7,236 nt of DNA. It comes from Chloroflexota bacterium (GTDB lineage: Bacteria > Chloroflexota > Dormibacteria > CF-121). Where the stretch lies: assembly GCA_005881235.1 (NCBI GenBank), contig VBEQ01000221.1, positions 1 through 7,236 of the forward strand, written 5' to 3'. The translations under genes were made by a program, and so were the position numbers. The notes beneath the pieces were generated by a model. It did no database searches and had not been told where the DNA came from. It was given only the letters and a program-made list of their open reading frames with translations. Shown piece by piece: positions 1 through 5,559 of the stretch. The stretch's first letter is position 1; every line of letters begins with the position of its first letter.

Positions 1-33
1 TCACAGCCTGTCGCAGCTGTCGGTCGTCTCGAG

Positions 34-429
34 TTAGGCCATCAGCTGCCGCAGCACCATCGGCAGCACACCGCCATGGCGCAGGTACTCGACGTCAGTT
101 TGATTGTCGAGCCGGCAGACGACGGTGAACTGTTTTGCGCCACCCTCAGCCGCAGTGGCCTCCACCTCGATCCGCTGGCCGGGTTGCAGCCCCGCGGCAA
201 GCCCGCGGATGGTAAAGGCCTCGGTCCCGCTCAGGCCAAGCGAGCGCAGCGATTCACCCGGAAGAAACTCCAGCGGCAAAATGCCCATGCCGACCAGGTT
301 GCTCCGGTGGATGCGCTCGAAGCTTTCCGCGATCACCGCGCGGATGCCGAGCAGGAGCGGACCCTTGGCGGCCCAATCCCGTGAACTGCCCGAGCCGTAC
401 TCCTTGCCGGCGATGGCGAGCAGGGGCAC
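34..429 (-). CDS. acnA: Aconitate hydratase C-terminal swivel domain, out of frame with the main part
   Basis: This is the missing end of the aconitase next to it, not an independent gene. The segment reads GVPLLAIAGKEYGSGSSRDW and then AAKGPLLLGIRAVIAESFERIHRSN, LVGMGILPLEF, which is the highly conserved end of AcnA's swivel domain. The GSGSSRDW stretch contains the catalytic Ser and substrate-binding Arg that correspond to Ser642 and Arg644 of mitochondrial aconitase. It ends LRHGGVLPMVLRQLMA with a TAA at 34-36, the normal AcnA terminus. The GTG at 429 is simply the first possible start in this frame. The homologous frame extends back to the Asp codon at 435, and no ribosome binding site is evident. 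Joined to the 765 residues upstream it gives about 898 residues, close to the usual 890-910. Confidence 0.85.
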   Translation of the reverse strand: MPLLAIAGKEYGSGSSRDWAAKGPLLLGIRAVIAESFERIHRSNLVGMGILPLEFLPGESLRSLGLSGTEAFTIRGLAAGLQPGQRIEVEATAAEGGAKQFTVVCRLDNQTDVEYLRHGGVLPMVLRQLMA

Positions 430-2732
430 GCCATCCGGGCATCGAAAATCGTCATCTCCTCTCCATCCGGAAGGTGTTTGGTCCAGTAGCCTTCGCGCGG
501 CGTGAGCTGATTGCGCAGGCGGATGTTCCCGAACGTGCCCCGCACCAGGACTTCATGGTTGCCGCGGCGCGCTCCGTAGCTGTTGAACTCGCTGCGTTCC
601 ACGCCCTGGGCGACGAGGTATTTTCCGGCCGGGCTGTCCGGCGGGATGCTCCCGGCGGGGGAGATGTGATCGGTGGTGATCGAGTCGCCCAGGATGACGA
701 GGGCGCGTGCATCGACGATGTCGGTCAACGCCGTGGGTTCCGGACGCATGCCCTCGAAGAAGGAGGGCTCGCGCACGTAGGTCGATTTCGGGTCCCAATC
801 GTAGATGGGTCCGGTCGGCGCCGACATCCGCTGCCAGTTCTCATCGCCATCGAAGATGCGCTCGTATTCGCGCGTGAACATCTCGACCTTCAGCGAGGTG
901 CGGATCGCCTCGTTGACCTCCGCAGCCGAGGGCCAGAGTTCTCGCAGGAAGACCTCCTTCCCGTCCCGGTCGGTTCCCAGCGGATCGGTGGCCAGGTTGC
1001 GGCGAATGTCTCCGGCAAGCGCGTAAGCAACCACCAGCGGCGGTGAGGCGAGATAGCTCGCCCGGACCAGTGGATGGATGCGGCCCTCGAAGTTCCGGTT
1101 TCCGCTGAGGACGGCAACCACGTTGAGCTTTTCCTCCTCGACCGCGGCTTCGACCTCCGCGCTGGCCAACGGGCCGCTGTTGCCGATGCAGGTCGTGCAC
1201 CCGTAGCCAACCAGGTAGAAGCCGAGTTCCTCCAGGTAGGGCATCAGGCCCGCCGCTCGCAGGTAGTCGGTCACGACCCGGGATCCGGGCGCCAGGCTGG
1301 TCTTGACCGTGGGCGACACACGCAGTCCGCGTTCCACGGCACGCTTGGCCAGCAATCCGGCGGCCACCATCACCGACGGGTTCGAGGTATTGGTGCAGCT
1401 GGTGATGGCGGCTATCACCACCGAGCCATTGCGCAACTGCTGCGCGGGCCGGGCCATCACGGCGGTGGCGTGCTGATGCTCACCGACGGGCTCGGTGACT
1501 CCGCCCTCGGAGTCGAAGCGAGCCACATCGTTATTGCTCGGGCGATCCTCCATCGCGAAGGCCGTCTTGAAGCTCTGCCACACGTTGGGGAGCGGCACGC
1601 GATCCTGGGGCCGCTTGGGTCCGGCGACGCTGGGCTCGACGGCGGCGAGGTCGAGCTCGAGGAGCTCGTCGAACACGGGTGTGGCCGATTCGTCGCTGCG
1701 GAACATGCCCTGCTCTCGGGTGTAGCGCTCGACCAGGTCGATCAGCTGGCGGTCGCGCCCGGTCGTCTCCAGGTAACGCAGCGTCTGCTGGTCGACGGGG
1801 AAGAGCGAGGCCGTGGCGCCGTATTCGGGGCACATGTTGGAGAGGGTGGCGCGATCCGGGACCGAGAGGCTCGAGAGGCCGGCGCCGCAGAACTCGACGA
1901 ACTTGTTGACGACACCGTGGGCGCGAAGCATCTCGGTCAGCGTGAGGACGAGGTCGGTCGCCGTCGCGCCCGGACGCAGGGATCCCGTCATGCGGACGCC
2001 GACCACGACCGGCGTCGGCAAGTAGGTCGGCTGCCCGAGCAGTGCCGCCTCCGCCTCGATCCCGCCCACGCCCCAGCCGAGCACCCCAAGTCCGTTGACC
2101 ATCGTGGTGTGCGAGTCGGTGCCGAGCAGCGTGTCGGGCAGTGCGACGCTCCCCTTGGCGTCCTTGAGCACCTGTACCACGCGGCTCAGCCGCTCGAGGT
2201 TCACCTGGTGGCAGATTCCCATACCGGGGGGGACGACGCTGAAGTTGTGAAATGCCTGTTGGGCCCAGCGCAGCAGGGCGTACCGTTCGCCGTTGCGTTC
2301 GTACTCGCGCTCGATGTTGCGGGCATAGGATCCCAGCGACCCGAAGGCATCCACCTGCACCGAATGGTCGATGACGAGGTCGGCCTGGACGAGGGGATCG
2401 ATGCGGCCGGCATCCTTGCCGGCGCGTTGCATCGCCGACCGCATGGCGGCCAGGTCCACCACCGCCGGCACGCCGGTGAAGTCCTGGAGCAGCACCCGAG
2501 CCGGCAGGTACGGCACCTCGGCGTCGGCGGGCGGCCGTTTCGGCCAGAGGGTCAGGGCGCGCAGACTCGTCTCACTGACGCGGCCGCCATCCGCCTGGCG
2601 CAGCAGCCCCTCGAGCAGGATCTTGACCGTGACGGGCAGCCGCGCTGGATCGCCGAAGCCCGCCTCCGCCAGTCGGTTCAGCGCATAGTAATCAAGCTCG
2701 GTCGAGGCGAGACGTTGACGCGCCGAGATCAT
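333..2732 (-). CDS. acnA: Aconitate hydratase AcnA, frameshifted (N-terminal ~765 residues)
   Basis: Aconitase interconverts citrate and isocitrate through cis-aconitate in the TCA cycle, using a [4Fe-4S] cluster in the cytoplasm. The frame opens at ATG 2732 with the usual AcnA start (SxxLDYYALNRL, then LPVTVKILLEGLLR). Family motifs follow in order: DSHTTM (206-211), ITSCTNTSNP with cluster Cys446, GCTTCIGNSGP with Cys512 and Cys515, GDSITTDHISPAG (682-694) and NSYGARRGNHEV (717-728). The cysteine spacing (66, then 3) is that of AcnA. Homology stops after FDA at residue 765 (position 438). The remaining ~34 residues to the stop at 333 are Arg/Pro/Ser-rich out-of-frame translation. The true C-terminus is in another frame (34-435). 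The ATG lies 21 nt downstream of the recombinase stop, so the two are probably co-transcribed; its ribosome binding site is weak. Family identity is certain. As read, the product would lack its C-terminal catalytic loop and should be inactive. Confidence 0.93.
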   Translation of the reverse strand: MISARQRLASTELDYYALNRLAEAGFGDPARLPVTVKILLEGLLRQADGGRVSETSLRALTLWPKRPPADAEVPYLPARVLLQDFTGVPAVVDLAAMRSAMQRAGKDAGRIDPLVQADLVIDHSVQVDAFGSLGSYARNIEREYERNGERYALLRWAQQAFHNFSVVPPGMGICHQVNLERLSRVVQVLKDAKGSVALPDTLLGTDSHTTMVNGLGVLGWGVGGIEAEAALLGQPTYLPTPVVVGVRMTGSLRPGATATDLVLTLTEMLRAHGVVNKFVEFCGAGLSSLSVPDRATLSNMCPEYGATASLFPVDQQTLRYLETTGRDRQLIDLVERYTREQGMFRSDESATPVFDELLELDLAAVEPSVAGPKRPQDRVPLPNVWQSFKTAFAMEDRPSNNDVARFDSEGGVTEPVGEHQHATAVMARPAQQLRNGSVVIAAITSCTNTSNPSVMVAAGLLAKRAVERGLRVSPTVKTSLAPGSRVVTDYLRAAGLMPYLEELGFYLVGYGCTTCIGNSGPLASAEVEAAVEEEKLNVVAVLSGNRNFEGRIHPLVRASYLASPPLVVAYALAGDIRRNLATDPLGTDRDGKEVFLRELWPSAAEVNEAIRTSLKVEMFTREYERIFDGDENWQRMSAPTGPIYDWDPKSTYVREPSFFEGMRPEPTALTDIVDARALVILGDSITTDHISPAGSIPPDSPAGKYLVAQGVERSEFNSYGARRGNHEVLVRGTFGNIRLRNQLTPREGYWTKHLPDGEEMTIFDARMACPCSPSPARSTARAVHGIGPPRVRSCSASAR
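430..443 (-). other. Frame break in aconitase (about 16 nt missing relative to family)
   Basis: On the minus strand, GAT GCC (Asp-Ala, 443-438) is followed by two bases (CG) and then GAT GGC GTG CCC in the new frame (Asp-Gly-Val-Pro, from 435). AcnA proteins normally have about six more residues between these points (pattern FDAAMRYxxEGVPL). The window therefore lacks roughly 16 nt, which is not a multiple of three. The remaining sequence has GATGCC and GATGGC close together, so slippage between short direct repeats is a possible mechanism. Expected family spacing is from memory; the two frames are read directly. Confidence 0.8.
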
Positions 2733-2753
2733 CCCGTCTTGATGCTAGCAGCG

Positions 2754-3767
2754 TCACTCGCGGTTTCCGCTGTGAAATTTGCGGTGCGCCGCCCGCAACT
2801 GAGGATTCGTCACGTGCGTGTAGATCTGCGTGGTGTTGAGATTCGCGTGCCCGAGCAACTCCTGGACGGCGCGCAAATCGGCGCCGTTGGAGAGCAAATC
2901 GGTGGCGAAGGAGTGCCGCAAGGTGTGCGGCGTTGCGTTGACACCCAGCCCGGCGAGCTTGACGTACTTTTGCACCACGCGCTCGATCGACCGCACCGAC
3001 ATGCGCATGCCAGGGCCGCCGGGCGTCGTGTCGAGCCTCCCCTTCATTCGGATGAAGAGCGGTTTCCAGCGATCGGAGCGGGCCTCCAGGTAGCGGCCCA
3101 GCCAATGGCACGCGGCATCGCTGAGAAAGACGACGCGCGGCTTTCGCCCCTTGCCGATGACGCCGAACTCGCGGGTTTTCAGGTTGATGTGGTCGCGATC
3201 CAGCCGCGCGAGCTCGGCGAGCCGTAGCCCGGTGCTGAAAAAGGTCTCGATCAGGGCCCGGTCGCGCAGGCCCCGCGGATCGTTGACATCTGGCGCGGCC
3301 AGCAGGCGACGTAGCTGGTCCGCGTCGAGAAACTTTAAGGACCGCGAGGCAGCCTTGCCGAGCTCGATCCGGTCGGGCGCGAGGACCTCCATCCCTTGCA
3401 GGGTCCAGTAGCGCAGCATCGAGCGGATCGCGATCAGGAAGTAGGTCTGGGTGGCGCGCGTCAGGGAGCGCCCCGTGTGTTCGTTGACGTGCCGCGCTAG
3501 GGCGAGCTTATAACGGCGCACCACCTCGGTCGTGAGGTCGGGCAGATCCTTGACGTCGGGCTCTTCCCGCGCCAGCCAGCCGAGCAAATTATTGAGGTAG
3601 TGGTCGTACTGGCGAATCGTCAATGGGCTGAGGTTGCGGTCGATCTCGCACGAGCGCGCTCGCGACCGGAGGTGCCTGCGTCGGGGACGTGGGGGAGACG
3701 GTGGGCACGCTGCTGCGCGAATTCTACGGCTTGCCACTCCTTCGGTTTCGCAATTCCCAGTTGACAT
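2754..3767 (-). CDS. Tyrosine recombinase, XerC/XerD-like
   Basis: Site-specific tyrosine recombinase that breaks and rejoins DNA through a 3'-phosphotyrosine. All catalytic residues are visible: Arg182 (TGLRLAEL), Lys206 (IGKGRKPR), His281 and Arg284 (HTLRHSFATDLL), His307 (LLGHANL) and nucleophile Tyr316 (TTQIYTHV). The N-terminal SAM-like core-binding domain runs from about residue 41 (EIDRNLSPLTIRQYDHYL) to 130. The C-terminus (AHRKFHSGNRE) is Xer-like. At 337 residues it is slightly longer than the usual ~300; the first ~38 residues are Arg/Pro-rich and do not resemble Xer starts. The ATG at 3767 lies beside the -35 of the divergent padR promoter, and no good ribosome binding site is seen, so the start is uncertain. 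It precedes aconitase by 21 nt on the same strand. It could be a chromosome dimer-resolution enzyme or a stand-alone integrase; no adjacent att or dif site was recognised. Family certain, role inferred. Confidence 0.9.
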   Translation of the reverse strand: MSTGNCETEGVASRRIRAAACPPSPPRPRRRHLRSRARSCEIDRNLSPLTIRQYDHYLNNLLGWLAREEPDVKDLPDLTTEVVRRYKLALARHVNEHTGRSLTRATQTYFLIAIRSMLRYWTLQGMEVLAPDRIELGKAASRSLKFLDADQLRRLLAAPDVNDPRGLRDRALIETFFSTGLRLAELARLDRDHINLKTREFGVIGKGRKPRVVFLSDAACHWLGRYLEARSDRWKPLFIRMKGRLDTTPGGPGMRMSVRSIERVVQKYVKLAGLGVNATPHTLRHSFATDLLSNGADLRAVQELLGHANLNTTQIYTHVTNPQLRAAHRKFHSGNRE

Positions 3768-3790
3768 CGGCGGGCGCGCTCACTTAATAT
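3761..3790 (+). promoter_or_regulatory. Promoter of the PadR-type regulator
   Basis: A perfect TTGACA (3761-3766) is followed after 18 nt by TAATAT (3785-3790), a 4/6 match to the -10 consensus. This predicts a start near 3797 and a leader of about 40 nt ahead of the ATG at 3836. The -10 overlaps the first operator palindrome, as expected for autorepression. Confidence 0.6.
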
Positions 3791-3807
3791 CGCGATATAT
3801 CGTGATA
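3788..3807. promoter_or_regulatory. Tandem palindromic operator, probable PadR binding site
   Basis: Two abutting decamers, TATCGCGATA (3788-3797, a perfect palindrome) and TATCGTGATA (3798-3807, one base different), sit across the -10 and expected start of padR. Many PadR-family repressors bind AT-rich dyads of the ATATCG/CGATAT kind at their own promoters. Sequence symmetry is observed; the assignment to this PadR is inference. The site also lies 21-40 bp upstream of the recombinase ATG, so it could act on both directions. Confidence 0.6.
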
Positions 3808-3820
3808 GCGCGCCAACAAC

Positions 3821-3826
3821 AGGAGG
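3821..3826 (+). promoter_or_regulatory. Shine-Dalgarno site of the PadR gene
   Basis: AGGAGG with 9 nt to the ATG at 3836. It is the strongest ribosome binding site in the window and fixes the PadR start. Confidence 0.8.
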
Positions 3827-3835
3827 ACTTTCCCA

Positions 3836-4324
3836 ATGTGGTCACGTCGTGAGTTCCGCTTCGACCAGTTCCGCCGCCAGATGTTCGAGCGCGGCGACCT
3901 CAAGTACGTCATCCTCGACCAGCTCAAGGACAAGCCCGCCCACGGCTACGAGTTGATCAAGGCGCTCGAGGAGCGCTTCGGCGGCTTCTATGCCCCGAGT
4001 CCCGGCGCCGTCTACCCGACGCTGCAGATGCTCGAGGACATGGGGTACGTCAGCTCCGTCCAGGAGGACGGGCGCAAGGTCTACAGCATCACGGATGCCG
4101 GCCGCACCTTCATGACCGAGCGCCGGCCGCAGGTCGACGAGGTCTTCAGCCGGATGAAGGAGCGATGGGGCGCCGAGTGGGGCCCGCAGGCTCGGTCGGG
4201 CCAAGGCCGAGATCGCGGCGATTCTTTCCGAGAAACCGGCCGCGAAAGTCTAAGGACACACGCCATCACCCTCCCCCCATTGCGGGGGAGGGTAGGGTGG
4301 GGGCCTACCGCTCCCCGACGATGA
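3836..4324 (+). CDS. PadR-family transcriptional regulator, C-terminus apparently frameshifted
   Basis: PadR proteins are dimeric winged-helix repressors, often autoregulated and controlling a neighbouring gene. Residues about 19-95 form the PadR wHTH: RGDLKYVILDQL, then AHGYELIKALEERFGGFY, the signature SPGAVYPTLQMLEDMGYV, and a wing with GRKVYSITDAGR. A basic N-terminal stretch (RREFRFDQFRRQMF) precedes it. Homology fades after residue ~117 (RWGAEWG). The remaining in-frame tail is out-of-frame-looking sequence that crosses a GC-rich hairpin and overlaps the end of the convergent ATPase gene by 20 nt. In the +1 frame a typical PadR ending is found, RRLGRAKAEIAAILSEK, stopping at TAA 4251-4253. 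The usual dimerisation helices between the wHTH and that ending (roughly 40 residues, from memory) seem to be missing, so dimerisation may be impaired. Family call is strong; the defect is inferred. Confidence 0.88.
   Translation: MWSRREFRFDQFRRQMFERGDLKYVILDQLKDKPAHGYELIKALEERFGGFYAPSPGAVYPTLQMLEDMGYVSSVQEDGRKVYSITDAGRTFMTERRPQVDEVFSRMKERWGAEWGPQARSGQGRDRGDSFRETGRESLRTHAITLPPLRGRVGWGPTAPRR
4178..4253 (+). pseudogene. Out-of-frame PadR C-terminal helix
   Basis: In the frame one base after that of the PadR gene, the stretch encodes ARRLGRAKAEIAAILSEK followed by PAAKV and TAA (4251-4253). The R-A-K-A-E-I-x-x-I-L pattern is the usual last helix of PadR regulators. It has no start of its own and joins the upstream gene somewhere in 4178-4193. 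This supports an indel (net 3n+2 loss or 1-nt gain) in the regulator gene. Confidence 0.6.
4268..4293. repeat. GC-rich perfect hairpin (REP-like) between convergent genes
   Basis: ACCCTCCCCC (4268-4277) and GGGGGAGGGT (4284-4293) form a perfect 10-bp stem around a 6-nt loop. It lies between the padR end and the ATPase stop (4305-4307) and could end transcription from both sides, but neither strand has a T-tract, so it is not a canonical intrinsic terminator. This CCCTCCCCC/GGGGGAGGG style with a GGGTGGGGG flank is common among dispersed REP-like elements. A second, mutually exclusive stem, GGTAGG (4291-4296) with CCTACC (4304-4309), overlaps its right arm. Confidence 0.6.
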
Positions 4325-5489
4325 TCCGGCGCCGGATCCACTCCTCGAAGAAGCGTTCTTTGATGGTGTAGGCGCCACTCGGTTCCATGTCGACGAGCTC
4401 GCGGTCGATCAGGGTCTGGATGGCCCGCTGCACCGTGGTCGCCGGCCCGAGATTGGCGCGGCGACGGTATTCCTCTCGATAGATGTTGCGCCCGCCCCAC
4501 TCGACCAGCGCCACGAGGAGATTGCGCTGGGCCGGGGCCGAGTCGTGCCAGAGCACGGTCATCTGCGCGGCCTCCGCGTCGAGCACCCGGGAAATGGCGG
4601 TCGATACCAGCTCCGTGGTGGAGAGGGGAAGGAGAGCCACTTCCCAGAGAAAGTGCGCCGCCTCCTGGGTGTCATTGGGATGCGCGCCGGTGAAGTCGAT
4701 CAGCGCATAAATGGCGTCTTTCGGCAGCGGCCGGCCGCTGGCCCGAAAGCGCGCCATCAGGAAGTTGGCGAACTCCTCGCGCGGCAGCGGGCCGAGCGGG
4801 TAGGGGCGGGCCATCTTCAGCAGCGGCGCATTGCGCTCGTGCACGGCGCGGCGGAGCAAGGCCTGGCGCGACCCGAGGAAGGCGTACGACACGTGTTGCT
4901 GGTGCTGGATCACGGCGCGCAGCTGGCGCAAGAGGGTGACGCCGAGTTCCATCAGGTCCTGGAACTCGTCGAGGATGACGACGACCCGTTTCTTCTTGCC
5001 CTCGCGCGCGATCACTTCGGGCTCCTGAAAAATCTGCTCGAGTAGCGCATCGAGGTTGGGCGTGCCGGCGCTGCCCGCCTCGAATGAGAGCGATGCGTGG
5101 CCTTCGCTGTCGAGCGTCAGCGTGGGCCGGACCCGAAACGCTTTGAGGTGCTGCACGACCCAATCCTCGGCGCGCTGCGCCGGACTCTTGAAGGCATCCA
5201 GGTAGGCTGAGGCCAGGCGATCCGCGAGCCTGGCGCGAGAGGGGACCAGCATGCAATCGAGATAGGCGACGGGGATGCCGGCCGCCTCCAGATGCCGCTT
5301 CACTTCGAGGATGAGTGAGGTCTTGCCGAAGCGCCGGGGTGCCTCGATCAGGACATTCTGTCCGCCGCGGAGTTCGCGCTCGAGCGCCAGCAGGTCGGCC
5401 TCACGGTCGGTGAAGGCGTCGCCCGAGACGATCCGACCGAAGCGGAACGGGTTGGTGGCCGAGGCCGCCGCTTTTACGCGCGCTGGCAT
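4305..5489 (-). CDS. Archaeal-type STAND P-loop ATPase with C-terminal winged helix
   Basis: A 394-residue P-loop NTPase of the archaeal-ATPase type (PF01637-like, MNS group of STAND). After a short Ala-rich start, an FTDREADLLALEREL segment leads to Walker A APRRFGKTSL (50-59); the P-R-R-x-G-K-T form is typical of this family. Walker B is VVVILDEFQDL (169-179). SYAFLGSRQALLRRAV (201-216) matches the post-Walker-B segment, and GAHPNDTQEAAHFLW (268-282) matches the family's G-x-P-x-x-x-Q motif. Residues ~315-394 resemble a winged helix (LVALVEWGGRNIYREEY, then TTVQRAIQTLIDRELVDM). No transmembrane segment is visible. Cellular role is unknown: proteins of this kind are ATP-dependent switches or DNA-binding ATPases. 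No toxin, effector or repeat sensor domain is fused or adjacent, so a defence role is not supported. The start ATG 5489 sits 10 nt after a good -10 box, implying an almost leaderless mRNA. Confidence 0.88.
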   Translation of the reverse strand: MPARVKAAASATNPFRFGRIVSGDAFTDREADLLALERELRGGQNVLIEAPRRFGKTSLILEVKRHLEAAGIPVAYLDCMLVPSRARLADRLASAYLDAFKSPAQRAEDWVVQHLKAFRVRPTLTLDSEGHASLSFEAGSAGTPNLDALLEQIFQEPEVIAREGKKKRVVVILDEFQDLMELGVTLLRQLRAVIQHQQHVSYAFLGSRQALLRRAVHERNAPLLKMARPYPLGPLPREEFANFLMARFRASGRPLPKDAIYALIDFTGAHPNDTQEAAHFLWEVALLPLSTTELVSTAISRVLDAEAAQMTVLWHDSAPAQRNLLVALVEWGGRNIYREEYRRRANLGPATTVQRAIQTLIDRELVDMEPSGAYTIKERFFEEWIRRRIIVGER

Positions 5490-5499
5490 TACGCAAGTT

Positions 5500-5505
5500 A
5501 GTATA
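5500..5505 (-). promoter_or_regulatory. -10 box of the ATPase gene
   Basis: TATACT read on the minus strand, ending 10 nt before the ATG (5489-5487). Transcription would begin about 3-6 nt before the start codon, so the mRNA would be nearly leaderless and lack a Shine-Dalgarno site. No good -35 is present at 17 nt (TACGCA). Confidence 0.5.
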
Positions 5506-5507
5506 AC
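5502..5507 (+). promoter_or_regulatory. -10-like box for the lipoprotein gene
   Basis: TATAAC, a 5/6 match, predicts a start near 5514 and a 45-nt leader containing AAGGGG (5543-5548). The -35 region is poor. The TTGACA at 5538-5543 is too close to the gene to serve it. Confidence 0.4.
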
Positions 5508-5559
5508 CAGATTGCGCGAACTTGCGTAGAACGGTTATTGACAAGGGGTGGCCGAGCCG

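Larger units (their letters stand above)
5491..5527. promoter_or_regulatory. Inverted-repeat operator at divergent ATPase/lipoprotein promoters
   Basis: ACGCAAGTT (5491-5499) and AACTTGCGT (5519-5527) are perfect 9-bp inverted arms 19 nt apart. A further TTGCG half-site (5512-5516) lies 10 bp before the TTGCG of the right arm. Between the arms are back-to-back -10-like hexamers: TATAAC on plus (5502-5507) and TATACT on minus (5500-5505). For the minus-strand ATPase, the arms cover the -35 region and the predicted start. Symmetry and hexamers are seen directly; the binding protein is unknown. Confidence 0.6.

Noticed and set aside
1..33. Possible gene end or terminator left of aconitase
   Set aside because: Only 33 nt are visible. 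No stem or motif is strong enough to call.
381..1046. Plus-strand frame of 221 codons, and the similar 5401-6036 minus frame of 211 codons
   Set aside because: Both are shadows of real genes on the opposite strand (aconitase, and the lipoprotein plus ATPase start). No motifs or ribosome binding sites are seen.
1074..3227. Plus-strand open frame of 717 codons
   Set aside because: It lies antisense to aconitase and the recombinase, which have clear motifs. Its translation is His/Arg/Gly-rich with no recognisable domain, as expected for the opposite strand of a high-GC gene.
3788..3807. Tandem decamers considered as the start of a repeat array or a recombination site for the nearby recombinase
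   Set aside because: Only two copies exist, they overlap a -10 box, and they lack the 11-6-11 arm layout of dif/Xer sites. An operator explains them better.
4081..4500. Minus-strand frame of 139 codons across the padR/ATPase junction
   Set aside because: It is antisense to padR and out of frame with the ATPase, and its middle is translation of the GC-rich hairpin.
5538..5543. TTGACA as a -35 box for the lipoprotein gene
   Set aside because: It lies 5 nt before GTG 5548 and 17 nt before ATG 5560, so the transcript would start inside the coding region.
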